NCBI GenBank assembly: GCA_023407575.1
Contig: JAEYLX010000026.1
Span: forward strand, 124,001-188,000
Length of the DNA stretch: 64,000 nucleotides
DNA from: Bacillota bacterium
GTDB lineage: Bacteria; Bacillota; Clostridia; Lachnospirales; Lachnospiraceae
Direction: 5' to 3'
Notes under the pieces: model-generated
What the model was told of the DNA's origin: nothing
The model's database searches: none
The model's input: the letters and a program-made list of their open reading frames with translations, nothing else
Program-made: the position numbers and the translations under genes
Shown: in pieces, positions 51,666 to 61,798 of the stretch
Numbering within the stretch: position 1 is the stretch's first letter
Layout of the letters: each line of letters begins with the position of its first letter

Positions 51666-54126
51666 CGATACTGCCATTATTAGAAAAATTACCAGACGTG
51701 CCCTGGCATCGGATAAAAGGTGCAATTTTTTTCTGGTTGCCGCAATAACGCTCACGACCTTTCTGATTGCATCTGTGTTTAGCATAGGAGTTAGCTACTA
51801 TGAGTCGATCAATATGCAGGAAAAGCGTATGCAAGGCTCGGTTTCTCAGATGGCGTTCAGTCATCCTACCGAAGAGCAGCTGGAGAAAATATATTCGCTG
51901 GATTATGTAGAAACGGTAGGATTGGGAGTATATGCCGCCCAAACGAGAGATATACAAAAGTTTGAGGACCTTAATCTGGTTTATGTCGATAAAACCCAGT
52001 GGTTAAAAATTTTTGGTCCGACCTTTACAGGCGTAGTGGGAGAATACGCAGAAAAAGAAAATGAGATTATGTTATCGAGATATCTTCTGGAGGCTCTGGG
52101 AATTGATCATCCTAAAATCGGTATGGAAATCCCTTTATCCTTTGTCGTAAATGGTACCGGGGAAGTTAGAACAGAACGTTTTATAGTATCGTGTATTTAT
52201 ACGGAATATGCACATAGCAGACAGAATGGATTTATAGCGATCTATACATCAAAGGCCTTTGCAGAGAAATATGGCAAGATAACCACCGATAACCTTATGG
52301 TCAACCTTATTTTTAAAAAAGATAAGGATATAAGTAAGAATATTGATAGGTTAATAAATGATTTGGAGTTTTCCAATAATCAAGCTTATACAGAGTCACC
52401 TGCATATACCAGTACCTATGGAAATACCACCACCTATATAGCCTTATTGGTGATAATAATATTCTTAATGTTTACAGGGTATCTTCTGATCTATAACGTT
52501 ATGTATATTTCTATTTCAAAGGAGGTACGCTTCTATGGAATGTTCAAAACCTTAGGAACAACACCCAGGCAAATACGTCGTATTATCCTTGGGCAGATAC
52601 TTAGGTTATGTATCATAGGTCTGCCAATTGGATGCGCGGCGTCCGCTATTGTTTCGTTGTTAATTGTTCCTGCAGTCATTTCAAACAGTGGAATTGCTAC
52701 TGGTCCTGTGGTATCCTTTTCGCCAATTATATATGCAGGAGCAATTGTATTTACTATTTTAACGGCAGTATTCGGGGCGGCAGCGCCTGCAAAAAAGGCA
52801 GCCAATATATCTCCCATTGAGGCGTTGAAATTTACAGCGGGAGATGTTGATAAAATTAATTTTTCGCTGGCAAAGAAAAAGATTACTTATAAAATGGCTG
52901 TTCGCAACTTATTCCGCAGTCGCAAGCAAGCGGCAATTGTAATGTTAAGCCTGTTTTTAGGCATTATGATATTCTCCATCATTATGACAATCGTACCTAG
53001 CATGGATATTGATTACCGTGTAAATACCGAGTATGCTTACGATTTTTCTATTGGCTCAAAAAACGCATTTCCTGACTATGGATTAGATGCTGATTTTATA
53101 GAAAGTATCAGAAAATTAAAAGGGATAGAAGAAATTGGAACGACAACCCTTGAGTTTGGTGAGCTTAATTATTCTAAAGAACTTGATCCATATGTTAATT
53201 TGGTTAGCAAAGAGTATAACTTATCAAAAGAGGAGGCTATTGAAAAACTTCTTGGATGTGGATTGAAGGGTATTGACTCGCTGCAGCTGGATGAAATAAA
53301 TAAAACTCTATCAGTACCTATTGATGCAGAAGCTTTTGAACGTGGTGAAATTGCGTTTATTAACAGTAGAAATGGAAATGAAAATGATATAGAGATTGCA
53401 GATTGCTTTTCAGAGGTATCTGTTTTAGACATTAAAGGTGGTGAGAAGGAGGATGGATTCCAGATGATCAATGGAGGTAGGGTATCCTACAATGGTTCAG
53501 GGACCGGTTCCTCAACTAGTTTTAGCGGTCCGGAGATTTTAATATCTAATTCTTTCCTGCAACAGTATTTTTCCAAACCACACATACTTTCCGTGGACAT
53601 AAATACCCAAAGTGCAGATGAGGAATCCATTTATAATACGATAACGGATTTATCAAAATCTCAGGAGATTGAGATGATTTCACGTTATGCAGCACGAAAA
53701 GATATGCAGGACGCCAAAACAATTATGATGGTATTGGGAGGCGGTGTCTCGTTAATCCTCGGACTAATTGGTATCTTTAATTTTGTTAACGTAATGTCCG
53801 TAGGCATTATCACACGTAAACAGGAGTTGGCAACCCTTGAGAGCATTGGTATGAGTAAAGCACAATTGAAATCCATGCTTAAAAAGGAGGGAATCGGTTA
53901 TGCCGTTATCACAATCATATGCTGTTTAACTATTGGTAATCTGATTAACTATATTGTTTTTTTGTTGATTAAGAATGTGGCAGCCTATGCCCGGTTTACC
54001 TATCCGTTCCTTGCCATTATTCTAATGTATCTTATGATAGCAATGATATGTTTCTTTACTCCCGAAATCATATATAAGAGCATAAGCAAGAGGACAGTAG
54101 TGGAACGGCTTAGAGAAGGGGACTAA
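51655..54126 (+). CDS. ABC exporter permease with two FtsX domains
   Basis: Membrane protein of 823 residues from the ATG at 51655 (GAGGTG ahead; a GTG at 51640 is the alternative). Two FtsX units: a first membrane helix ~26-50, an outside domain, three helices ~260-390; then a second unit with a helix ~435-458, a second outside domain of ~200 residues and three C-terminal helices. This double 4-helix layout is the YtrF/SalY/LolC type rather than the 10-helix BceB type. With the two-component pair it is likely a peptide-antibiotic resistance or efflux system. Confidence 0.85.
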   Translation: MRNNDTAIIRKITRRALASDKRCNFFLVAAITLTTFLIASVFSIGVSYYESINMQEKRMQGSVSQMAFSHPTEEQLEKIYSLDYVETVGLGVYAAQTRDIQKFEDLNLVYVDKTQWLKIFGPTFTGVVGEYAEKENEIMLSRYLLEALGIDHPKIGMEIPLSFVVNGTGEVRTERFIVSCIYTEYAHSRQNGFIAIYTSKAFAEKYGKITTDNLMVNLIFKKDKDISKNIDRLINDLEFSNNQAYTESPAYTSTYGNTTTYIALLVIIIFLMFTGYLLIYNVMYISISKEVRFYGMFKTLGTTPRQIRRIILGQILRLCIIGLPIGCAASAIVSLLIVPAVISNSGIATGPVVSFSPIIYAGAIVFTILTAVFGAAAPAKKAANISPIEALKFTAGDVDKINFSLAKKKITYKMAVRNLFRSRKQAAIVMLSLFLGIMIFSIIMTIVPSMDIDYRVNTEYAYDFSIGSKNAFPDYGLDADFIESIRKLKGIEEIGTTTLEFGELNYSKELDPYVNLVSKEYNLSKEEAIEKLLGCGLKGIDSLQLDEINKTLSVPIDAEAFERGEIAFINSRNGNENDIEIADCFSEVSVLDIKGGEKEDGFQMINGGRVSYNGSGTGSSTSFSGPEILISNSFLQQYFSKPHILSVDINTQSADEESIYNTITDLSKSQEIEMISRYAARKDMQDAKTIMMVLGGGVSLILGLIGIFNFVNVMSVGIITRKQELATLESIGMSKAQLKSMLKKEGIGYAVITIICCLTIGNLINYIVFLLIKNVAAYARFTYPFLAIILMYLMIAMICFFTPEIIYKSISKRTVVERLREGD

Positions 54127-54180
54127 GATTAATTTAAAACATAATTGAGTCTGTATCATACTGAAACTGTATAATACTTT

Positions 54181-54237
54181 AGGACGAATAACTGCTCCTG
54201 ATTTTGAATATCTGAAGCAGTTACTCGTCCTATTTTT
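54181..54237 (+). terminator. terminator after the ABC exporter operon
   Basis: AGGACGAATAACTGCT (54181-54196) pairs with AGCAGTTACTCGTCCT (54216-54231), with one internal mismatch pair, followed by ATTTTT. From 54238 to 54427 I see no gene or clear signal. Confidence 0.8.
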
Positions 54238-54427
54238 CATGACATTAAATTATACGCAAAGTATGAAAGTTGTTGTATAGACATTCGTTATATAGAGAAA
54301 TGAAAAGAGAAATCTAACCATGGAAACTAAATAATTGCACTGAAATCGAATGAAAATCAAATAATTAATTATACTGAAATTTATTCTACAAACAGTAAGT
54401 CATATGGTAATGCATCAGTTGATTTTG

Positions 54428-55342
54428 TCAGAGTGGGCTATAATTAATCAGGACATTAATATCCTGATTGTAATTTCCAAAGGTTTTACCAAATATGGTT
54501 AAGCCTCCAATGTGCTCCGCTTGATCAGGAACACCAATTTTAAACCTGAGCGTACTGCGATAATCCAGCTGCAAATGCTTCGTTGATACTTCAGAAATTT
54601 GAAGTCCGTCAATGAAGGTTCCCTTTTGGTTAATGACAAGAAGCTTGAGCAGTCCGTATTGATTCCAATTAGGGTACCACCAGTCAGGTGAAAAGATTCC
54701 CTTTACATCCCCAAAATCTCCAGGGCTGGTCCAGGTTCCAATGTGAGTGTCATTTAAGTAAAAATAGATGTCAGAAGGCCACACATCATTAAAGCCAGGA
54801 GCCTCAGAGCTTAATTCTGTTGATATGGTAATCTGATTTATTTTTTGAGAAAAAGGTATAAAATTAGGTATTATGTATTCTACGTATCCTTTGGTAAACC
54901 AGAGAATATCTGCGTTGTATCGATCGGGATGGGAAAAGTACCTGGAATCATCCACTTGACCAATGATTGTCTTTGAAGAAGCAAGACCACAGGTGGGATA
55001 TACACTGTAATCAGAGAAATGTCCAATTTTTATAGAAGTTTGATATAAATTCTTATCATCATTTTGTTGATCTAAATCAATCAATATTTTATCCAGATGA
55101 ACATGACAAATTTTCTTGTTTCCGTGACCTTCTGATTTACTGGAAACTGTAATAAGACCGCAATCTTCCAATTTCTTTATGTGACTGGTGAGTGCCCCGT
55201 TCGTAATATTCAACTCCGTGGCAATCTCATTCATATTCATTCCATTATTCCGCAGCAGTAATTTTAATATTTCAATCCGGACATCAGAGCCGAGAGCCTT
55301 AAAAGTATCCAAACCCTCATCTAGTGATTTAATATGCAGCAT
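54428..55342 (-). CDS. ArsR-type regulator with a large C-terminal beta-rich domain
   Basis: Protein of 304 residues from the ATG at 55342, chosen because GGGAGG precedes it; a longer frame to 55426 has no site. An ArsR-like winged helix at ~10-90 contains TFKALGSDVRIEILKLLLRN and ELNITNGALTSHIKKLEDCG. The remaining ~200 residues are beta-rich with aromatic positions (for example WPSDIYFYLNDTHIGTWTSP), like a jelly-roll, perhaps sensing a sugar. It is divergent from a sugar importer, which it probably controls. The function of the C-terminal domain is inference. Confidence 0.75.
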   Translation of the reverse strand: MLHIKSLDEGLDTFKALGSDVRIEILKLLLRNNGMNMNEIATELNITNGALTSHIKKLEDCGLITVSSKSEGHGNKKICHVHLDKILIDLDQQNDDKNLYQTSIKIGHFSDYSVYPTCGLASSKTIIGQVDDSRYFSHPDRYNADILWFTKGYVEYIIPNFIPFSQKINQITISTELSSEAPGFNDVWPSDIYFYLNDTHIGTWTSPGDFGDVKGIFSPDWWYPNWNQYGLLKLLVINQKGTFIDGLQISEVSTKHLQLDYRSTLRFKIGVPDQAEHIGGLTIFGKTFGNYNQDINVLINYSPL

Positions 55343-55557
55343 CTGAGTTATCCTCCCTATGAATAGCGTTTTGTAGTGTAAACTAACTTTATACCCCTGT
55401 AAAAAATGGGATTTTTCTGTAAACAAATGGTCTGTAAGTTAATTATATACGGTATAAAAAATAAGTCAATTATTTGATAAGTTGGAAAAGTCCATTAGAG
55501 CAGAATAAGAGTATTATAGAATAAACTAAAATATTATTGATATATCTAAAATAATAA

Positions 55558-55587
55558 TTGACAATATATGGATATTTGTGCAATAAT
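55558..55587 (+). promoter_or_regulatory. upstream promoter of the ArsR-controlled importer
   Basis: TTGACA (55558-55563), 18-bp spacer, AATAAT (55582-55587). The preceding stretch 55343-55557 is AT-rich with no gene. Confidence 0.4.
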
Positions 55588-55636
55588 ACTTTTGACAGGG
55601 AAAAATTTACAATATAATATTATAAAGTGCACAAAT
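55574..55636 (+). promoter_or_regulatory. promoter flanked by 9-bp inverted repeats (putative ArsR-type operator pair)
   Basis: ATTTGTGCA (55574-55582) and TGCACAAAT (55628-55636) are perfect inverted copies, 54 bp apart. Between them lies TTGACA (55592-55597), 15-bp spacer, TATAAT (55613-55618). The arrangement suits a regulator that binds both sides of the promoter. Confidence 0.55.
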
Positions 55637-55786
55637 GGGATAAAATGTAATTAACAATTGTCCAAAGTAATTTATAATTCTATGTTGAAAAGTGCCTGTT
55701 ATTTTTGTGTCTTTGGAAGAGAATTTATTCCAAAACATAAGGTAAAACAAGATATGAATCCGGGAGGGATTCAAAAGGAGGAAGGT

Positions 55787-57202
55787 ATGAAAAGAAAATT
55801 TCTAAGTGTGCTACTAGGTGTAGCCATGACTGCTGTGCTCTTAACAGGCTGCGGTAAAAATTCAAATGAAACCTCTGGCAATGGTGAGCCGGAACAGGGG
55901 ACAACAGAGGAGGGGGATGCAGAGAGCACAGAGGTAGAACCCACAGCAGTTACAACCGTCGGTGACCCGAAGGGTACCCATATGGAGATGTGGTCATTTG
56001 TTGAATTACATAATACGTACTACGGTAAAATGGTAGAAAAATGGAATGAAGAAAATCCAGACAGAACAATAGAAGTTACCTTTACAACCTATCCTTATTC
56101 AGACATGCATAATAAATTAATTATGTCTTTACAGACTGGTGAGGGAGCTCCTGATATATGCGACGTAGAAGTGGGACAGTTCCCGAATGTTGTGGCAGGT
56201 GTTGATACCTGGCTTTACCCATTGGATACTGCAGCAGACCCATATATGGATACTATGGTGCCGGCACGTATGGAAATCTATATGGGTACAGATGGTCATT
56301 ATTATGGCGTTGATTTCCACGTTGGTGCAACCGTAATGTATTACAATATGGCTGCATTGGAAGCAGTAGGTATTACAAAGGCAGATGTAGACGCAATTAA
56401 GACCTGGGAGGATTATACCGCCCTCGGAGAAAAATATATAGCAGCCGTTGGTCAGGAAGGGAAATACTTTACTTCAGTAGATACCGGCGGAACAGATTGG
56501 TTGTGGCTGGCAATGGCAGAGTATGGCGAAGATTGGACCGGTGGGTTTGATGGTAAAGCTAATGTTGAGTTAGAATCAGTAAAGAATATGCTAAACATGC
56601 AGGTAGGCTGGTTAGATTCAGGTGTTGCAGAGGTATCACCGGATGGTCACGTTGACCTGGAGGCAGGCTTCCAAAATATTCTGGATCATAACATTGTATC
56701 ATTTCCAAAGGCTATGTGGTATATGAGCCGTTTCATCAACTATATGCCGGAAGAAAAGGGTAACTGGTATCTTGCTCCTTGTCCGGTATTTGAAGAAGGA
56801 CAGAATAATTCAGTGGGTATTGGTGGAACCGGTACCGTTGTAACACAGCAGGCGAAAGATAAAGAACTCTCCGCAGACTTCCTATGCTATGCAAAGATGT
56901 CTATGGAAGGAGAAAAACTTAACTGGGAAATGCTTGGCTTTGATGTGTGTAATACAGCAATGTGGACGGAAGAATCCATTATCCATGATGATTCGAATCA
57001 GTATAATGCCTTCTTTAGAAACTATCCATATGATGTGTTAAATCAAATAAAAGATGGCATTGGCAAGATCAGTGTAGTAGCGATCAGTCCAACAATTAAT
57101 GAGGAAATCTGCACAGTGACTTTGAATGAAATATTAGAAAATGGAACTTCGGTTGACGAAGCCTTAGCAGCATCGCAAGAGGTAATAGATCTAGAACAGT
57201 AG
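55787..57202 (+). CDS. sugar ABC transporter substrate-binding lipoprotein (family 1), ligand unknown
   Basis: Lipoprotein of 471 residues from the ATG at 55787, directly after AAGGAGGAAGGT. The signal peptide ends in the lipobox LLTGC (Cys about 23), followed by a Glu/Thr-rich tether. Family 1 solute-binding fold with GEGAPDICDVEVGQFPNVV and WEDYTALGEKYI. No glycosidase accompanies it, so the sugar cannot be deduced. It is first in a three-gene operon with two permeases. Confidence 0.85.
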   Translation: MKRKFLSVLLGVAMTAVLLTGCGKNSNETSGNGEPEQGTTEEGDAESTEVEPTAVTTVGDPKGTHMEMWSFVELHNTYYGKMVEKWNEENPDRTIEVTFTTYPYSDMHNKLIMSLQTGEGAPDICDVEVGQFPNVVAGVDTWLYPLDTAADPYMDTMVPARMEIYMGTDGHYYGVDFHVGATVMYYNMAALEAVGITKADVDAIKTWEDYTALGEKYIAAVGQEGKYFTSVDTGGTDWLWLAMAEYGEDWTGGFDGKANVELESVKNMLNMQVGWLDSGVAEVSPDGHVDLEAGFQNILDHNIVSFPKAMWYMSRFINYMPEEKGNWYLAPCPVFEEGQNNSVGIGGTGTVVTQQAKDKELSADFLCYAKMSMEGEKLNWEMLGFDVCNTAMWTEESIIHDDSNQYNAFFRNYPYDVLNQIKDGIGKISVVAISPTINEEICTVTLNEILENGTSVDEALAASQEVIDLEQ

Positions 57203-57212
57203 GAGGAAGAGA

Positions 57213-58109
57213 ATGAAAATTAAGAAGATTCTTTATTCACAAAAAGCAGCCCCTTATGTATTTGTGCTGCCGTTTATTCTTAGTTTTCTTGTTTTTTGGA
57301 TATACCCGCTTACCAGTACAATTATTATGAGTTTTCAGGACATAAAGCCCACAGGTGCTGAATGGATAGGTGGTCGCAACTACTCAAAACTATTGGCAGA
57401 TAAAGTGTTCCATACTGCGGTGTTAAATAGCTTTGAATATATGTTTCTAACTGTAATCTTATTAATTCCTTTTCCTATGCTTTATGCAGTGCTGCTGGAT
57501 AGCAGACTTGTTAAGGTGAAGGGTGTGTGGAAGGCATTGTTATATCTGCCCGCACTCACCTCTGTAGTAATCTCGGGCACTTTGTTTCGGTTAATGTTCT
57601 CGGAATATCAGACTGGCCAGATGAATGTTATAATGCAGGCTCTGGGAATGGCGACACATAAATGGCTTAAGGTAAAGGAAACGGGGCTGGCGGCGTTAGT
57701 AATTGTATGCTGTTGGAGATGGACCGGAGTTAATATGCTCTATTATATTTCAGGATTAAAATCCATCGATGGAACCTTATATGAAGCGGCAGAGATTGAC
57801 GGAGCTTCGGCAGTACAGAAATTTAGATACATAACAATAAGATTGTTGAAGCCAACCAACATCTATGTGCTAACCATCAGCATTTATGCGGGGCTTGCTA
57901 TGTTTTTGGAGTCCTTTATGCTATGGGCAGGAAATGCGTCACCGAATAACATTGGATTAACGATTGTAGGGTATTTATACAGGAGAGGAATTGAAAAAAA
58001 TCAATTAGGTTATGCTTCTGCGGTCGGATTGGTTCTCTTGGTAATTGCATTGACAATCAATGTGGCCCAGTTAATTCTTAACGGTACCTTTAAAAAGGAG
58101 GAAAAATAA
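57213..58109 (+). CDS. sugar ABC transporter permease (UgpA type)
   Basis: Membrane subunit of 298 residues with six or so transmembrane segments. EAA loop LYEAAEIDGASAVQKFRYIT. It starts 10 bp after the binding protein and ends 1 bp before the next permease, so the three are co-transcribed. Confidence 0.88.
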   Translation: MKIKKILYSQKAAPYVFVLPFILSFLVFWIYPLTSTIIMSFQDIKPTGAEWIGGRNYSKLLADKVFHTAVLNSFEYMFLTVILLIPFPMLYAVLLDSRLVKVKGVWKALLYLPALTSVVISGTLFRLMFSEYQTGQMNVIMQALGMATHKWLKVKETGLAALVIVCCWRWTGVNMLYYISGLKSIDGTLYEAAEIDGASAVQKFRYITIRLLKPTNIYVLTISIYAGLAMFLESFMLWAGNASPNNIGLTIVGYLYRRGIEKNQLGYASAVGLVLLVIALTINVAQLILNGTFKKEEK

Positions 58110-58110
58110 T

Positions 58111-58986
58111 ATGTCTGGTCGAGTATCCTCCGGTAAAGCAGTAAGAAGCAAGAAGAGACTATACTCCGTACTTGCAACCACCTGGTTTGCACTTTTGGGT
58201 GCAGTTATCATCTTTCCTGTATTTGCAGGGCTTCTGGCATCCTTTCGCCCTGGTACGGAACTAATTCGGAAAGGATTAAGTATTAATCTGGATGTTTCAA
58301 CAATGACTCTTGCTAATTACAAATATTTGTTTAGCGGAAATACGGACTCTGTTAAATATTTTACCTGGTTTAAAAACAGTATGGTGCTTACCTTACTTAC
58401 AGTTGTACTAACCTTACTGGTCTGTTATTTTGTGGCATACGGACTAAGTATGTATGAGTTCCTTCTTAAAAAAATACTATTCTTCCTAGTAATTGCCACC
58501 ATGATGGTACCTTTTGAGATATTGCTGCTTCCGTTATATCAGGAAATGATTACGCTAAAATTAATAAACAGCAATGCCGGTGTGATACTTCCCGGTTTGT
58601 GTGCTGCTGCTACAATTTTCTTCTTTCGTCAATATCTTACGACAGTGCCCAAGGAGTTATTAGATTCGGGGAGAATAGACGGTGCCACGGAATATGGTAT
58701 TTGTATGCGGATTATGCTGCCAATTACAAAACCGGCATTTGCGGCTATGGCAATACTTTGCGCAATGGGTTCATGGAATAGTATGCTGTGGCCTATGCTG
58801 GTATTTCGAGGAGCAGATAAATTCACTTTACCCATCGGACTGAATACACTGCTAACTCCTTATGGTAATAATTATGATTTATTAATTGCTGGTTCGATGT
58901 TTGGAGTGGTACCAATCTTTATTGTATTTCTGTTGTTTCAGAAATATTTTATTGAAGGCATGACGGCAGGTGCAGTAAAGGGCTGA
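58111..58986 (+). CDS. sugar ABC transporter permease (UgpE type)
   Basis: Second membrane subunit of 291 residues. EAA loop LLDSGRIDGATEYGICMRIM, ending MTAGAVKG. AAGGAGG lies 10 nt ahead of the ATG. No ATPase gene follows; the operon relies on an ATPase encoded elsewhere. Confidence 0.88.
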   Translation: MSGRVSSGKAVRSKKRLYSVLATTWFALLGAVIIFPVFAGLLASFRPGTELIRKGLSINLDVSTMTLANYKYLFSGNTDSVKYFTWFKNSMVLTLLTVVLTLLVCYFVAYGLSMYEFLLKKILFFLVIATMMVPFEILLLPLYQEMITLKLINSNAGVILPGLCAAATIFFFRQYLTTVPKELLDSGRIDGATEYGICMRIMLPITKPAFAAMAILCAMGSWNSMLWPMLVFRGADKFTLPIGLNTLLTPYGNNYDLLIAGSMFGVVPIFIVFLLFQKYFIEGMTAGAVKG

Positions 58987-59007
58987 TGCAGGAGAGCTAA
59001 GAAACAC

Positions 59008-59081
59008 ATAAGAATACATACATAAGAAGGTAAATTAGAAAATATATAAGAATACATATAAGAATACATATAAGAATACAT
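59008..59081 (+). repeat. 12-bp tandem repeat ATAAGAATACAT
   Basis: Three perfect tandem copies at 59046-59081 and one isolated copy at 59008-59019, in the gap after the importer operon. Confidence 0.75.
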
Positions 59082-59133
59082 TTAACAAGGCATATAAGAT
59101 ATAAGGTGTTAAAGAATAAGGAAATTTATAAGA

Positions 59134-59209
59134 GGGAAGATATTAGCTCTATGATCACAGATTGACAGATGTAAGTCAGCCTGTGTGAAAGCTGGTATCT
59201 TCCCTTTTT
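59134..59209 (+). terminator. terminator after the ArsR-controlled importer operon
   Basis: GGGAAGATA (59134-59142) pairs with TATCTTCCC (59196-59204), with inner AGCT and CACAG/CTGTG helices, followed by TTTTT. Confidence 0.8.
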
Positions 59210-59249
59210 GCAAATACGACGGTGTTGTTGGTGATAGTGGATGATGTCC

Positions 59250-60257
59250 TTACGTTGTCTTTCCCACATTCACCACTGGAAGCGTTGTATAGGATTGTAT
59301 CTGCAACGATGGATTCTCCATTTTTCTCATTAACATAATTCCTGCTTGAACCCCCATGTCATAGACATTAATGTCAATCACCGTAGGTTTTGGCTCTATT
59401 ATTTTTGAATAAGGATATAAATCAAAGGTTAAAAAAGCAATATCCTCAGGAACCTTGAGATTTAATTTTTCTATGGCTTTCATGGAACCAACAGCAATGG
59501 TGTTGTTTTCACAGACGATGACACGTGGTGGTTTCTTGGCTTCTAATAACTTTATCGTAGCCTTGTAGCTTTCTTCTGTGCTAGAATCTGTATATTGAAT
59601 ACGTTCTGGAGCAATTAAATATCCATAGCTATGCATTGCACCAAGAAAACCCTTCTGTCGTTGCATGGAGATATAGTCCGTCTTTTTCCCGCCAACAAAA
59701 GCAACTTCACTATAACCAGAGGAAATTAGATATTCAGCAGCGTACTGTCCGGCTAAAGCATGATTGGTATCCACCCAGCATAAGGAGGTTTCAAAACCAG
59801 GATGCCCAATCAGAATGTGTGGGAATTGCTGTTTTATTATTAAATCTGCAATTTCTTTGTTGATGGCAGAACCATGAATAATCATGCCATCAGCACATTT
59901 TTTTGCCATAACTTTAGCAACCGTCTCTCCTGGGTAAGCTTCCATGTAGGTATCTACCAAAGTCATGGAGTAGTTTGTTTTTTTTATTTCACTGTTCACT
60001 CCACACATAATATCAAACATATGTGGATTATGATAGGCTTCATCTTTGCCCAGGGAGGTCAGAAACACAATGTTTTGTGTAGATTGTCTCGCAAAGCTCA
60101 CTGCTCTGGAATTGGGTGTATAATTAAGTTTCGCTATAGCGTCATTCACCCTGTCGATAGTAGCTTGAGATATAGTTGTCCAGTTGTTTAATACTTTGGA
60201 CACAGTAGAGGTGGAGACTCCTGCTTCTCTGGCAACATCACGAATGGTTATTGGCAT
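59250..60257 (-). CDS. LacI-family regulator of the maltodextrin operon (MalR-like)
   Basis: Regulator of 335 residues. The N-terminal helix-turn-helix and hinge read ITIRDVAREAGVSTSTVSKV, followed by a sugar-binding-protein-like domain (ADGMIIHGSAI, PEDIAFLTFDLYPYSKII). AAGGAG precedes the ATG. It is divergent from a maltose-type importer whose promoter region carries a perfect LacI-type palindrome. It probably represses the importer until malto-oligosaccharide is present; the ligand is inferred from neighbours. Confidence 0.85.
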   Translation of the reverse strand: MPITIRDVAREAGVSTSTVSKVLNNWTTISQATIDRVNDAIAKLNYTPNSRAVSFARQSTQNIVFLTSLGKDEAYHNPHMFDIMCGVNSEIKKTNYSMTLVDTYMEAYPGETVAKVMAKKCADGMIIHGSAINKEIADLIIKQQFPHILIGHPGFETSLCWVDTNHALAGQYAAEYLISSGYSEVAFVGGKKTDYISMQRQKGFLGAMHSYGYLIAPERIQYTDSSTEESYKATIKLLEAKKPPRVIVCENNTIAVGSMKAIEKLNLKVPEDIAFLTFDLYPYSKIIEPKPTVIDINVYDMGVQAGIMLMRKMENPSLQIQSYTTLPVVNVGKTT

Positions 60258-60392
60258 GATTTCACTCCTTAAATAATAGACAGATTTATTAATATAGTAT
60301 AGCGGTTTCCTTACAAAGTCAACTATAATTACTAAAATATAATTGACCTAGTCCAATAATTATGGTAAAAATAACATAAACAAGCGACATTA

Positions 60393-60433
60393 AAACGTTT
60401 GTTGGAAATCAGATTAGGAAAACGGTTTCCTAA
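60393..60433. promoter_or_regulatory. LacI-type operators ahead of the maltodextrin importer
   Basis: TTAGGAAAACGGTTTCCTAA (60414-60433) is a near-perfect palindrome; only the central 4 bp break the symmetry. A second core AAACGTTT is at 60393-60400. A related half-site AGCGGTTTCCTTA lies at 60301, close to the regulator gene, which suggests autoregulation. The core differs from the sulfate-locus half-site CGTTTGCGT. Confidence 0.7.
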
Positions 60434-60457
60434 AACATCTTAAAGGAGGATACATTT

Positions 60458-61750
60458 ATGAAGCGAATTATTTGTTTCGTTTTAAGTGGGTTACTTATCA
60501 TGGGGGCATTCACTGCGTGTGGTAAAAACACAAATACAACGAAAGAAACACCAACGACACAACCAGAAGTAACACAAGGGGTATCTGAAACAGACACCGA
60601 TACAGATACAACGATAGAACCAGTGGAACTTAAAATCTGGCATGATGGTAATGATGCTATTATGGAAGTTATTGCAACAAAGGTAAATGACACCTTAAAG
60701 GACCAGGGTATTAGCGTGGTATTTGAGAAAAAGACCGGTTTAACTGATCAATTGAAATTATATGGAACAGATGCAGCAAATGGCCCTGATCTATATTTCT
60801 ACGCACATGATTCTATTGGTATGTTCGCAGAAATGGGAATATTAGCTCCAATTACGGAGGTTATTGGAACTGATAAGATGGCAGATTTACTGCCAATGAC
60901 AATCGAAGCAGGTACCTATAAGGACGTTCAATACCTACTTCCTGTTTATTTTGAAACTTTACTATTCTTATACAATAAGGATATGTGGACCGGTGAGATT
61001 CCAACGACCACAGAAGATCTCTATAATTATATGGTTGCCAATACAGATACCAATGCAGGTACCTATGCGGTTGTTAATCAACACTCCACAGCTTACAACG
61101 TAGCGCCTTTTATCAATGGTTTTGGCGGATATATCATTAATTCTGACGCTAATCCAGGATTAAATGAACAGGCTACCAAGGATGCAATTACCTATAATCA
61201 GAAGTTTGCACTCTTACAAGCAGATGGTGATTACAACACGGTTACAACTTTATTTAATGATAAGAAGGCAGCAGCTATTATCGGTGGCCCATGGTTAATA
61301 TCAGGAATTAATGATGCCGGAATTAATCTTGGAATTAAATCCTTAGCAGAGTTTAAGCTGCCAAACGGTAACGGTCTTGCACCTTATTCAGGAGTACAGG
61401 GAATTGGGGTATTAAAATATGCAGCAGAATCAAAAAAGGATGCGATAGCAAAGGTATTAGAAGTATTGGCAGGAGCTGAAGTTGGAATTGATTTAGCAAA
61501 GCAGTCAAATTGTGCACCAGCAAATGTTAAGTCTTATGACGATGCAGACGTTGCTGCTAATGAGATGATCGTAGCAATGAAGACAACTGCTGAAACAGCA
61601 AAGCCTATGCCAAATGTTCCACAGATGGGTGTTATGTGGGGACCTGCTGAATCCTTATTAGCAGCTGTTAATAAGTCTGGCGAAAACATAGATACCGCAG
61701 CAGATAAATACCAAGAGGAAGCATTGACTGCAATTGGTGATATGCAATAA
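60458..61750 (+). CDS. maltose/maltodextrin-type ABC substrate-binding lipoprotein
   Basis: Lipoprotein of 430 residues. The signal peptide ends in the lipobox AFTAC (Cys about 22), followed by a Thr-rich tether. MalE-like features are LKIWHDGNDAIMEVI, PVYFETLLFLYNKDMW and AAIIGGPWLISGIND. It is first in an operon with MalF- and MalG-type permeases and a neopullulanase-like gene, so malto-oligosaccharides are the likely ligand. TAAAGGAGG precedes the ATG. Confidence 0.88.
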   Translation: MKRIICFVLSGLLIMGAFTACGKNTNTTKETPTTQPEVTQGVSETDTDTDTTIEPVELKIWHDGNDAIMEVIATKVNDTLKDQGISVVFEKKTGLTDQLKLYGTDAANGPDLYFYAHDSIGMFAEMGILAPITEVIGTDKMADLLPMTIEAGTYKDVQYLLPVYFETLLFLYNKDMWTGEIPTTTEDLYNYMVANTDTNAGTYAVVNQHSTAYNVAPFINGFGGYIINSDANPGLNEQATKDAITYNQKFALLQADGDYNTVTTLFNDKKAAAIIGGPWLISGINDAGINLGIKSLAEFKLPNGNGLAPYSGVQGIGVLKYAAESKKDAIAKVLEVLAGAEVGIDLAKQSNCAPANVKSYDDADVAANEMIVAMKTTAETAKPMPNVPQMGVMWGPAESLLAAVNKSGENIDTAADKYQEEALTAIGDMQ

Positions 61751-61798
61751 ATTTATACTTTAACACTTTAATTAAATACTAAATACTCAAATAATGGC

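Noticed and set aside
49085..54126. Classical BceRSAB module
   Set aside because: The kinase has one rather than two membrane helices and the permease has two FtsX units with two outside domains, unlike 10-helix BceB.
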